Shown piece by piece: positions 54,201 to 64,000 of a stretch of 64,000 nt of DNA (within the stretch, counting starts at the first letter, position 1; each line of letters starts with the position of its first letter). A program made the translations under genes and the position numbers. The stretch comes from Charina bottae (Eukaryota > Chordata > Lepidosauria > Squamata > Charinaidae). The notes below the pieces were generated by a model, which saw nothing but the letters and a program-made list of their open reading frames with translations, was not told the origin of the DNA and ran no database searches. Location of the stretch: contig JALMGJ010000019.1 of assembly GCA_023362775.1 (NCBI GenBank), positions 1,076,501 to 1,140,500 on the forward strand, read 5' to 3'.

Positions 54201-57200
54201 CTCATCTTCCCGGGAAAAGCCTCTTTCTCCCACGGGGCCTCTGCTGCGGGTTGGTTCCCGCTTCGGCTTGTGCATTCGTTGTGTCAATGATACGGCCGCC
54301 CGTCTCAAATCCATGGCTTTGGGCGCTAACCGCAGTTAAAACAGTAAAGAACAGCTGAGGCGAAACGCACACCCAGCCCCGAGGACCGTCTCTCCTCCGG
54401 GGAACGGCGCTCCAAAGGGCAGGCGCCACGACAGAACAGGTGTTAGAAAGCTCCCTGGATCCTCCCAGCTGGCACTCGGGAGCAGGCCTCTCCTGCCGCA
54501 CCCGCGGGATGGGCAGGCGTGGTGCCCCCCAACAGCACCCACGGTGGCTGTCCCATAGATGGCATATCCAACATGCCTGTGTGCCCGGCACCCTCCCTCC
54601 CTCCTCTGTGTTTGGAAGGAAGAGAAGGGGATGCTCCGGGCCTGGGCAGCTTCGGCCAGTGCTGGTGCCCTTAGAGTTGAGTGAGGGTCTGTGGGGATTT
54701 CTGTGCCCCTGCATACAGGGAGCCAGGGATGTAATGGAACCTGGCAGGGCAAGACTGACTGGGCGCTTTGAAAAACCGTTCCTTGTTGGTGAATATGGCA
54801 GTATTTGCCTTGCAGGGCCTCTGACTGGAAGCTGGACCAGCCAGATTGGACAGGACGCCTCCGCGTTACCTCTAAAGGGCAAATTGCCTACATAAAGCTA
54901 GAGGACAAAGTTTCAGGTGAGGCAATAGAGGGCAGCTGGTTACGAGATCCGACGGTACGGTTATTCAGATGTTGGCGACTGATAGGATGCGTTGATGGGA
55001 CTTTTACAAAACTCCTGCAATGGCACCTGTCCTATGTGGTTACTCCTAACAGTCCAGTGTAGTCTTTTCATTGGTATGAGTGGTATGAACTTGCCTGTTT
55101 TAGATGTATTCTACTTGGTGATATTTCAGATCACATTTCCGTTAAAGTGCAGGTGAATATAAAACATGGCTAATGTAATACTTCAGTTGTTTTTCACTCT
55201 ACGTATGGAAAGTGATGCTATAGCAATTCAGACTTGTCTGTAATTATCCCTGAGTAATGAGGTGCTGTGTGGTGTAGAATAGCCACTGGTTTTATGGTAA
55301 GCCTTATTCCAGATTTTAAAAGTGTATTTTTGGCAATACAGAATACTTACTGGCCTGGTTCTCGGATAACCCCAAGTCAGGATTTGTTGATCTAAACAGA
55401 TCGGCTTGGATTCCCAACCTCGCCCTCTGCATGGTTTATTTTTTTGCAGTAAGCCCCGGCTTGAAGTTTTGGTTTGTTTTAGTCTCGGTTTGTTCCGCTT
55501 CTTCCTGGTTTGTGTTCCTTCCACCCAGGCCTTTTGCCAAGGTGTGCTTTCTTCCCCCACCCTCCCCATCTCACTCTTGCCCACTTACCTGCTCCTCACT
55601 CAAAACAGGGAGAAGGAACTGACCTTAGAACCACACCGAATGCTCCAGCCCCTTTCTGAGGAATGGAACGTTGAGACTTACTAAACGCGAAGGTTTTCTA
55701 ATGCATCCCCACTGCTGCTTCGAAACAAAGGCGTCTTGTTTCAGAGAGGTGGTCCTGGGGAAGGGGGAGGTTCTGCCAGACCGGGGGTCACCTGCAGAGC
55801 TGTGCTGATCGGTCACAGTGAGTTATTGGACAGGCTGCACCCGTGGTGGTGATGGTGGGGGCAAAATGACAAAAGCAGCCTCATGATGACGATGCAAGCC
55901 CTCCCTGCTTTCTTGTTAGGTGCACGGTGAAGTCCCGTGCAGGAGCTTGCGCCGTGATACTGCTTTCATCATTCTGACAGAAACAGCAAACTCCTGCAGA
56001 TGCCCATGGACCACATCTTATTCTCTTGGCCTTTGAGGTTTTTGGACAATATGGTGCAGATGCAAAGGTGACAGTGAAACAGTTTTTCCTGATGACATTG
56101 CCGTGACCTTGGCACTCAGATGGACTCTAGCCCCCGTTTGGTTAGACTTGTTCCGCGTGGTTTATCCACGTCACTCCAGCCCCCATCGTTGCCCATTGCA
56201 TTGCTACTGCAGCCTTGAGACCAGGGCATTGGTGTGGCGCTCCTCAGAGGGAAAGGATCCTGAGGAGGGCGCTTCTAGCTCCCTGGGCTGTTCCTTCATT
56301 CCAGAGGTCAGCCAGGGCTGCAGCAGGATTGCCTCTGGAGGGGGCAGGCAAAAATGCCCTGGCTGGACCCACCGTCTCTCGGTGAACTGTGGAAAGAACC
56401 TCCACATCCGCGTCACGATTATCCCACCAATCGGTGTGCTCCTCTGCATGAGGCAGATCTGTGGTTGCTGTGACATTCAGTGCTGCTGCACGTAGGGGAG
56501 GCCCCCTGTTTTCCTTGGTCTCCCAGAACAACAGGCCAGGAGGACGTGCTTCCATCCCCGAGACCAACTTGGCTTCCTCAGGAATAGGGTGCCGGAGGCC
56601 AGTAGCCTTCACTTTGGATGCACACAGTGGGAAATGCAGAACGGGGGAGCTGGTGGGCTGGCACTATACTGCCACAAGGCTTAGCATGTACACGCCTTGG
56701 ATAAAACTGAACGTTCGTGTGACCCAACTCTTGTGAGCAAACGTGTAGCAGTGAACATTGATCTAATGGTGATTTGGTGTGATTAGAATGATTCATACCT
56801 GAAATAGATGCTTGATATTTCACTCAAACTGACATCCTCTGTCAGTTTGTCCAAACGTGTCCTAAGCATGACATGTATTACACACAAAACGGTTCATGAT
56901 CCTTGATAGTAAGCTGATTGCTGCTGGATTTAAAAACACAAATGTATTACTGGGGGGCCCCGTGTGGTGCCAGGAGGTGCCTGCAGGTGTTTCCTTTGGT
57001 GTTTACCAGACCCTCTACCTTCCCTCACTTTTTACTTACAAATTCTTTGAAAAGAAAGAGAGAAAGAAAGAAAAGTCAGTAAAGTAGGCCTCAGAATGTT
57101 TCTTGGGATATAAAAATAGTGGGTGTCTCCAGTCAACCTCTGTTCACCTAGCCATAAAAAGGACAAAGGTTAGCAGGCAGCTGGCAGGCCGCCTCCCCCG

Positions 57201-60200
57201 TATCGGCCATTTTGTGAATGGGCCGGTCTCCCTGGCAGCCATTCTGTAAGAGCCCCCAGACAGGTTCTGAAAGCTGCCAAACGTATGAAGGAGCTCTGGG
57301 GTGTTGTCTCCGTTTCCATTTTCCTTGTTGGGATGATTCCGCTTGGGCCTTGAACGTGGCGCTCATCCTGTTTCTGCTTAGGGGAGCTTTTTGCCCAGGC
57401 TCCGATCGATCAGTATCCTGGCATTGCACTGGAGACCGTGAACGATTCAAGCCGGTATTTCGTCCTCCGGATTCAGGATGGAAATGGTGAGAAGAATTGA
57501 TTGTTCCTTCTTAGCTGATGTGAAGGAATGGAGGTCCCGAGAAAGGGCGGGGGGCTTGCTGGAGGAAAAGGAGGAAGTTGCCACCCCCAGCTGCCCCACA
57601 GGGGCCTGGCCCCAGAATACGGACGTCTAGCCATCAGGAGTAGCCTAGAAACACCCATTGGGAACACGTGGAACAAAGTATGTTAAAATACAGTCAGGAG
57701 CAGAAATATTGGAACAAGGATAACTGTTTTGGCAGTTGGCCTCTGTACACCACCACACTGAAGTTGGAAGGAAACACACCCAGATGGGAGCGAAGTCAGG
57801 ACTTTCAGCTGTAATTCAAGGGGTTTGACAAAAGTGGGGCGCCAACCATTCAGGAAGTACAGCCAGTGGCATACACAGACACCCATCGTTGGTGGCTCAT
57901 AAGTAGGCTGACCATACGTCTCGTTTTGAACGGGACTGTCCCGTTATTTCACCATTTCTGGAGCGTCCCGTGGTTATAGTAAAATTCTCAATTTTACTAC
58001 AGGTTTTTGAAAGTTCCCGGGTTAAGCGCACGAGTGTGCACGCGTGCGCCCCCCCTGCGCGCCCACTTTGTCCAGCGACGTTTTTCCCCTCAAGGAAATA
58101 TGGTCAGCCTACTGGAAGGAGAACCGCGAGACTGAGGCGCGAGGCTGAAGAGAGAGAAGGGGGCGCAGGCGCGAACGTGATCCCATACTGCCGATCCCAA
58201 AGCTGCTGCCGGCTTCCCTGTCCTGAAGCTGAGTGGCAGCGTCCCTCCTGCGTGCTCTCCGCTCCAACGGATATCCTCCGGGCTGCGGGGATGGTTGTTT
58301 TAAAATGCCCATCAACTGTGGAAATGTGTGTGCCAAAATACTAGGGAGAAAGAACCTGACTGCTACGGAGATTGTAGGTATGACTTGGAAGGAAGGGAGA
58401 GGCGAGAGAAAATTAGATGCCGAAGGTGATTCTTTAAAAGCTAGGTGGAGCTGGTAAATTAATGAATCCCAAAGGCAGGAGAAGGAAAGAGAAAGGAGGG
58501 TGGATTTCAGCCGATGGGGAACTGGGAAGCTTCAAGGGGGATGTTTATTGAGGAAAAAACAAAGCCTGAGGGAACCGGGAAATGAAGATGAGAGGTTGGA
58601 AGGAAAAGAGGCCAGAAAAAAAGGGGTTGTAAGAAAGGGAGGGGGAGTTGAAGGGAGGAACTTGGCTTATTTAGTTTGAAGAGAGTTGAGAAGTGAACCT
58701 AGGATTGGTGGGGCGAAGAACCTGGATTAGCGATAAAAGAAAAGAAAGGTAGCACCAGCCTGAAGTTTTTTAAGGCATTGCCTTCTTTCCCCAAGATCGT
58801 GGGACTATCCTCTGCAGCTGCAGTGCAAACCCAGGAAAAGGTACATTTGGTTTGAGGAGCTGCAGGCAGATCCTACAGTATGTGCTTTCAAACACCTTTT
58901 TCCCTTTGAATTAAAGTGCTGCATAGCCTTAATATCTTGTAGGATGAGGAGCCTTCATGAGAAATACAGTGTGATTCACACATTGTGCTAATCCATAATA
59001 TGATTTGATTTTTGATTTTTAAGGTGTTTTGTGAATCTAGCAAATTTAGGTTTATTCAGTAAACTGTGTTTAAGCAGGATATAATTTTAGAAGCTAGCAA
59101 CCTAGTTATTAATACTAAGCCATGATTTGTTGAATTAGACACTGTTGGTCAGATTCACACCACACATTAAGAGATGAACCATGAATTAGTATGCTAAGCC
59201 AATCTATACTACAATCTGAGCATGAAACACAAATATTTTTTCTTTTGCTTCCATTGAATCCAACTGATTTATAAAAGATGCTATCTTACAACAGTAGTTG
59301 GGTTTACTGAATTGGTTATTACTGGAGTCCAATCACCTGATTATGTGCCATCAAGTGTGCTGTCAACTGTTTACCAATTGATATTGAATGTTTTGCAGTG
59401 AAAGTATACAAATATTTCCATATATACACAAAGTTGAAGAACTGAAAAACTTTTGTGACTTTGCAGGAAACAATTACGCTAAATTGTTAGAGCATGGAAA
59501 TACAAGATTTTTGTCCTTGGGTCCATCAATTGACAGAATTTTAAGCATGTTTGATGGGCTTACTTCTTATTTTCTTTCTCAAGAAAAATGCCCTGTTATG
59601 TTGCGAAAATGGTTTGAAGATCCCTGTTTGAAATTGTGGTTGTCATTTGCAAGAGATTAATAATACCAGCCTCAGTAATTCCATAATGTATTAGGGACCA
59701 TTTCCACGGACCGGGAGGTGGGGTTTGCAGGTGGGAGCCAATCGTGAGGACTGGAGGTGGGGTTTGCAGGCGGGAGCCAATCACGTGGACCGGGGACAGG
59801 GTTTGAGGCGGGAGCCAATCACATGGACCGGGGGTGGGGTTTGCAGGCGGGAGCCAATCACGTGGACCGGGGACGGGGTTTGAGGCGGGAGCCAATCACA
59901 TGGACCGGGGGCGGGGTTTGCAGGCGGGAGCCAATTGCGCGGACTGGGGGCGGGGACCCTTGTCTTTTTCATGAATATGGAATATTACATAAGACCCCGT
60001 CCCGTTTTGCCATCCCAATGTCCCGTTTTTGTCTCAAAGAAATATGGTCAGCCTACTCATAAGTAATGGAACAAACCAACATCATTACAAACATAAAGAT
60101 TGCCTTTAATACCTGGATGAAAATCCTTTGCAGTCAATGACTGCCTGAAGTCTGGAACCCATGGACATGACCAAATGCTGAGTTTCCTCCCTCGAGATGC

Positions 60201-63200
60201 TTTGCCAGGCCTTTACTGCAGCTGCCTTCAGCTGCTGCTTGTTTGCGGGTCTTTCTGCCTTCAGTAAGTGAAAAGCATGCTCTATTGGGTTGAGATCAGG
60301 TGACTGACTTGGCCATTGAAGAACATCCCACTTCTTTGCCTTGAGAAACTCTTGGGTAGCTTTTGCTGTATGTTTTGGGTCATTATCCATCTGCAATATG
60401 AAGTGGCGTCCTATCAGTTTGGCAGCATTTAGCTGAATCTGAGCAGAACGTATAGCCCTATACACTTCAGAATTCATCCTGCTGCTTTTATCAGCAGTCA
60501 GGTCATCAATAAACACCAGTGACCCAGTTCCATTGGCAGCCATACATGCCCATGCCATAACTCTGCCTCCACCATGTTTGACAGATGATGTGGCATGCTT
60601 TGGATCATGAGCTGTTCCTTTCCTTCTCCATACTTTTCTCTTCCCATCATTCTGGTGCAAGTTAATCTTGGTTTCATCAGTCCAAAGAATCTTATTCCAG
60701 AACTGGGCAGGCTGTTTTAGGTGTTTGCTGGCAAAGTCTAATCTGACCTTTCTGTTCTTGAGCATTACCAGTGGTTTGCACCTTGTTGTGAAGCCTCTGT
60801 ATTTACATTCATAAAGGTGTCTCTTGACTGCAGATGTTGACAATGACATGCCTACCACCTCAAGAGCGTTCTTGACCTGGCTAGATGTTGTGAAAGGGTT
60901 CCTCTTCGCCATGAGCAGAATTCTGCGGTCATCCACTTTAGTCGTCTTCCGTGGTCTTCCAGGCCTTTTGCTGTTGCAGAGCTTGCCAGTTAATTCCTTC
61001 TTTTTCAGGATGCTCCAAACTGTTGTATTGGCCACTCCCAATGTTTTTGCTATCTATCTGATGGGTTTGTTGTGTTTCCTCAGCCTAATGATGGCCTCCT
61101 TCACTCGCATGGACACCTCTTTGGACCTCATGTTGGGAGTTCCCTTGAACAGCTACCAAATGCAAATGTAACACTCAGAACCACCTCCAGGCCTTTTATC
61201 TGCTTGATTGGTCATGGGGTACCCAGGAAACAGGCCACGCCTGGCCATGCAGCTGCTTGTCAGCCATTCGTTCCATTACTTATGAGCCACCAACGATGGG
61301 TGTGTGTGTGTGCCACTGGCTGTACTTCCTGAATGGTTGGCGCCCCACTTTTGTCAAACCCCTTGAATTACAGCTGAAAGTCCTGACTTTGCTCCCATCT
61401 GGGTGTGTTTCCTTCCAACTTCAGTGTGGTGGTGTACAGAGGCCAGCTGCCAAAACAGTTGTCCTTGTTCCAATATTTCTGGTCCTGACTGTATGCCTGG
61501 CCTTTGGCAGAGGAGAGTTACGAATTCAGTGGGAGGGAAGTGAGGTGGAGGGTATGTGTGAAAGCTCCTCTCTCGCCAGTTGCGTCTCCTGCCCAGCAGG
61601 GAGGTGCGCGTGGGGTGGCTGCGCAGGGCCGCCGAGGGCCGTAGTGGCGCCTGGTGAGTTTTCTGGTGGGCTGAAGGCAGAGGGTCGTTAAGGGAGCGGT
61701 AGCGGAGCTAAGGAGGGCCCGGAGGCTATTGTGCAGGCCTTGGACGTGAAACGCAACAAAACGGCCCGGCCCCTGTTACCGGGTCAGTCGTAACCACCGC
61801 ATCTCACGAGCCCAAGAGAGGATTTTCCTTTAGGGTAGCCACTGGCCTAGAGGTTAGCACTCCTGAGACAGATTTTAATATTCGTAAAACCCTTCTCCGA
61901 ACGGAAAGCCGGAGGGGTCCGTGGAGGCAAGGCAAACGAGGCGCTGCGTTGCGGTAGCGAAAGGGCGCCAAGGGTTTTCGGGAGCCGGCTGGGCTGGGGA
62001 GCGCTTGGGATCTCTCACCGCCGGCGGCTGTGCTAACCCTGCCGTGCTTCTTGGCCAGGGCGCAGCGCCTTCATCGGCATCGGCTTCGGGGACCGGGGAG
62101 ACGCCTTTGACTTCAACGTGGCCCTGCAGGACCACTTCAAGTGAGTGTCCCTTGCTGGGTGAGGGGGGGGATCAGCGAGGGGGCGAGGGGTCTGCTCTGA
62201 TGGGCGGCATCTTCCCAGGGACACGTGTGGGGAGGACGTTAATCTGCAGCTCTGCAGAGATTGATTTGCCTTCCTTTGAAACGGGTGTTTTGTTCGTTCT
62301 GGTCAGCTCAATCCAGAGGGGGGTGCTTCATTTTCTAGTAACTGTTGCCGCCTCTCGCAGCAAGCCTTTGGTGAGCATGCCTCCCATCAACAGTCCAAAC
62401 GTTCCCATGGCCAAAGAGAAGGAAAAGGTTCTGAATCGTTCCCTCGGGCAAGCCCACTGGCCAGAGAATATGGTATGCAGGTAGTCCTCGACCTACCGCC
62501 ATTCGGTCAGCAACCGTTTGACGTTACAACAGTGCTGAACGAACGGAGGTTACAACCAGTCCTCGGAGTTATGGCTGTCCCAGCACCCCCGCAGTCATGT
62601 GATCGCGATCTGGATGCTTGGCAACTGGTTCGCGCTTACCCCGCCGTCATGTGGTCGCCATTTGCAGCCTTCCCGGCCAGCTTCCCCAGAAAGTCAATGG
62701 GGAAGCCGGCAGGGACGGTCACAGGTCTCCCCCACCCCCCAGGCCCTCTGCGCTCGCGCCGGCCACTCGTGCACCCCCGTGCACCCTCCCCCACCCACGC
62801 TGTGGCTCTCGTGCACCCTCTCTGACCGCTTCCCGCGCCCCCCCCCCCCACCCGGGAACAGCCACTTACCCGCCTGCTGGCCTGGGACTTGCAGCTTCCT
62901 GCTGGCTTCCCCACCGACTTTGGTTGTGGGAAGCCAGCAAGAAGTTGCCTTGCCTAATGACCGTGGGATTCAGTTAATGGCGGCAACTGGGACTGCAGGG
63001 ATTGCCGTTGCTAAGCAGCGCAGTTGCGCTTTACGACCACATCGCTTAGCGATGGAAATTCCAGTCCCAATTGCCAGCGTAAGTAAGTCGAGGACTACCT
63101 TCACCGCGCTTTTTGTTCTTTTCTATTCTATGTGGTTTTCGCTCTCCTCTGTTTCTGCATCTCACGTTTATCTCCTTCGCCGCCTCTTGAGCGCAGGTGG

Positions 63201-63587
63201 GTGAAACAAGAGACCGAAATCTCCAAGGAGTCCCAGGAGTTGGACAGCCGGCCCAAGCTCGACCTCGGCTTCAAGGAAGGGCAGACCATCAAACTGAACA
63301 TTGGGGTGAGGCGCTCCTGGGCCTCCTTCCTGGCTTGCTCGGGTTTCTTGGGGGGCGCTTCCGAGAGAGCCCCCCTAACGCCGCCCTCCTCCCTCCACAG
63401 AACATGCCCTCCAAGAAAAGCGGGTCGGCCAAGCCCCGCCCCGCCGGATCCGGGGGGCTCAGCCTGCTCCCGCCGCCGCCGGGGGGGAAGGTGGCCCCTC
63501 CTCCCGTCCCACCTCTTTCTTCAACAGCCATTTCTAACCACGTAACTCCACCCCCAGTGCCGAAATCCAGCAGTGCCGGCAGCGCAG
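53664..63587 (+). CDS. NECAP1: NECAP1, adaptin ear-binding coat-associated protein 1 (5' part; 3' end beyond the window)
   Basis: A cytosolic cofactor of clathrin-mediated endocytosis that binds the AP-2 appendage and works at coated vesicles. Six coding exons (682 bp, 227 codons and one base) are present, of about 275 expected. They encode the PHear domain (about residues 1-135: [97 protein letters not shown]), then [19 protein letters not shown] and a Pro-rich linker ([12 protein letters not shown]). The AP-2-binding tail with WxxF motifs lies off the right edge. Start context gcgATGG. C3AR1 is divergent upstream. Confidence 0.96.
54290..54600 (-). mobile_element. Degenerate L2-like LINE fragment in NECAP1 intron 1
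   Basis: The - strand patch [15 protein letters not shown] (about 54445-54400) corresponds to AFSAVAPALWNILP in better copies nearby. Confidence 0.5.
54816..54916 (+). CDS. NECAP1: NECAP1 exon 2 (residues 33-67)
   Basis: Encodes [31 protein letters not shown]. Acceptor ttgccttgcag, donor gtgagg, 101 bp, ends phase 1. Confidence 0.96.
54917..57381 (+). other. NECAP1 intron 2
   Basis: Bounded by GT and AG. No repeat family or hidden exon recognised apart from a short (AGAA)n run near 57050-57074. Confidence 0.6.
57382..57486 (+). CDS. NECAP1: NECAP1 exon 3 (residues 67-102)
   Basis: Encodes [20 protein letters not shown] and [13 protein letters not shown]. Acceptor tctgcttag, donor gtgaga, 105 bp, phase 1 at both ends. 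Confidence 0.96.
59388..59660 (+). pseudogene. hAT transposase fragment
   Basis: Ninety codons with the family pattern ([34 protein letters not shown]). The neighbouring DNA does not continue the similarity in any frame I can see, so this is a remnant. Confidence 0.65.
59700..59960. repeat. Tandem repeat of GCGGGAGCCAATCAC units inside the hAT element
   Basis: Six or so degenerate units of roughly 40 bp (for example GTTTGCAGGCGGGAGCCAAT followed by CACGTGGACCGGGG), giving a Pro/Gly/Arg-rich open frame on each strand that is not a gene. Confidence 0.85.
60106..61132 (-). pseudogene. Tc1-like (DD34E) transposase, nearly intact
   Basis: A 311-codon frame (61041-60106) encodes a Tc1 transposase: HTH part with [17 protein letters not shown], catalytic Asp in ILWTDETKI, and second Asp and Glu in MDNDPKHTA and [15 protein letters not shown] with 34 residues between. 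The same frame upstream, from an ATG at about 61132, reads [20 protein letters not shown] then meets a TAG at about 61058. That stop is the only lesion I see, so an N-terminal part of the DNA-binding domain would be lost. Confidence 0.88.
62059..62140 (+). CDS. NECAP1: NECAP1 exon 4 (residues 102-129)
   Basis: Encodes [20 protein letters not shown] and ALQDHF. Acceptor cttggccag, donor gtgagt, 82 bp. The 4.6-kb intron before it carries the nested transposons. Confidence 0.96.
62478..63100. mobile_element. TIR element 'CAGGTAGTCCTCGAC', copy 2
   Basis: Left end CAGGTAGTCCTCGACCTACC and right end complementary to AGGTAGTCCTCGACTTAC. Its right half matches the left half of the copy at 6072, so it is inserted in the opposite orientation. 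The internal GTGCA-rich minisatellite is only about 75 bp here. It lies in NECAP1 intron 4. Confidence 0.8.
63197..63305 (+). CDS. NECAP1: NECAP1 exon 5 (residues 129-165)
   Basis: Encodes [20 protein letters not shown] and [16 protein letters not shown]. Acceptor gagcgcag, with a modest pyrimidine tract, donor gtgagg, 109 bp, ends phase 0. Confidence 0.95.
63401..63587 (+). CDS. NECAP1: NECAP1 exon 6 (residues 166-228, split codon at end)
   Basis: Encodes a Gly/Pro/Ser linker with [14 protein letters not shown] and [13 protein letters not shown]. Acceptor ccctccacag, donor gtaatg, 187 bp, ends phase 1. The next exon is outside the window; 63588-64000 is intron with nothing recognised. Confidence 0.93.
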
Positions 63588-64000
63588 GTAATGGCCGCTT
63601 CCTGTTTAACGGGGGTGCTCTTGGGGGGCCCGAGCTGGGCACGTGCCGAGGAGAGGGATAGCAGAGAGCCCGGGTGATAAAAGTCCCTGGGCTGGAGTCT
63701 CGTGCCGGCCACCCTCTTACTACTGGGGGCAGGAAGCCCCTGTTCCCCCCTCGTGATGCGGAGGTTGCTTGTACGTAGCGCTCGGTGTTGCTGGGAAGCC
63801 AGGGCAAGGAAAGGCTGGCTGGCGGGCCTGCTCAGGAGGGGGAAAGCCCGCTCCCCCTCCCCTCCTGTGACCCCCCTTTCGTGCCTCTGCGTGGGAGGCA
63901 GCAGTCCAGACAGAGCACGCCTGGGTGGCGTATTTGGGGGCGGCTCTCGGCCACGGGCGGGGTTGGGGGGGCGTGCAGCCCGGGGCTTCGGATGTGCCCA

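Larger units (their letters stand above)
57904..60055 (+). mobile_element. hAT element nested in the Tc1 element
   Basis: Ends TAGGCTGACCATA and its exact complement TATGGTCAGCCTA, flanked by 8-bp CTCATAAG at 57896-57903 and 60056-60063. A frame at 59388-59660 reads [32 protein letters not shown], a hAT transposase block, without the catalytic core or dimerisation end. An extra internal copy of the right end lies at 58099-58111, and tandem GGGAGCCAATCAC units fill about 59700-59960. Confidence 0.88.
57691..61491 (-). mobile_element. Tc1/mariner transposon with long TIRs, carrying a nested hAT
   Basis: TA duplications at 57689-57690 and 61492-61493 flank ends beginning CAGTCAGGAGCAGAAATATT and, inverted, CAGTCAGGACCAGAAATATT. 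The inverted repeats are about 225 bp. The left repeat is interrupted by the hAT element at 57904-60055; without it the element is about 1.64 kb, normal for Tc1. The transposase is on the - strand. Confidence 0.93.

Noticed and set aside
53043..54358. Frames of 215-343 codons around the NECAP1 start
   Set aside because: Out of frame with NECAP1 or running through its promoter and intron; GC-driven composition, no homology.

Overview
This window is nuclear DNA from a vertebrate, almost certainly a squamate reptile. Three genes are spliced with GT-AG introns and match well-known vertebrate proteins. The surrounding DNA is full of vertebrate interspersed repeats. The most diagnostic is a complete Sauria SINE with a 12-bp target-site duplication (8357-8683). 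Bov-B/RTE fragments, L2-like and CR1-like LINE fragments, a tRNA-SINE family and Penelope-like segments fit the same assignment. The species cannot be named from the sequence alone.

Layout. 1-11 kb is repeat-dominated, with an unassigned CpG-rich block at about 1.0-1.9 kb and a stack of LINE, SINE and Gypsy relics. A large CpG island at about 11.2-13.5 kb is the best candidate for the FOXJ2 promoter and a non-coding first exon. 13.5-33 kb would then be FOXJ2 intron 1, which holds a Bov-B reverse-transcriptase fragment, an L2-like LINE, a Penelope C-terminal segment and a decayed Tc1-like transposon with DD38E spacing. FOXJ2 coding exons run from 33,077 to 45,500 on the + strand (10 coding exons, 531 codons plus stop). 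C3AR1 lies on the - strand at 49,712-51,094 as one 460-codon coding exon. NECAP1 begins at 53,664 on the + strand and runs off the right edge; six coding exons covering about 228 codons are present. The order and orientation FOXJ2(+), C3AR1(-), NECAP1(+) is the one I know from human 12p13.

How the genes relate. They do not form a pathway. FOXJ2 is a forkhead transcription factor, C3AR1 is the complement C3a receptor, and NECAP1 is a clathrin-endocytosis adaptor cofactor. FOXJ2 and C3AR1 converge tail to tail around an intergenic CpG-rich block. C3AR1 and NECAP1 diverge head to head, 2.6 kb apart at their start codons, with the NECAP1 CpG island between them.

I found no new gene system. The most interesting material is in the mobile DNA: a hAT element nested inside a nearly intact Tc1 element in NECAP1 intron 3, two hAT-type elements sharing the same internal tandem unit, a DD38E Tc1 relic, two Penelope-type segments with hammerhead-ribozyme-like cores, a SINE whose body is tandemly amplified in 102-bp steps, and an inverted pair of copies of one TIR element that differ in an internal GTGCA-rich minisatellite.
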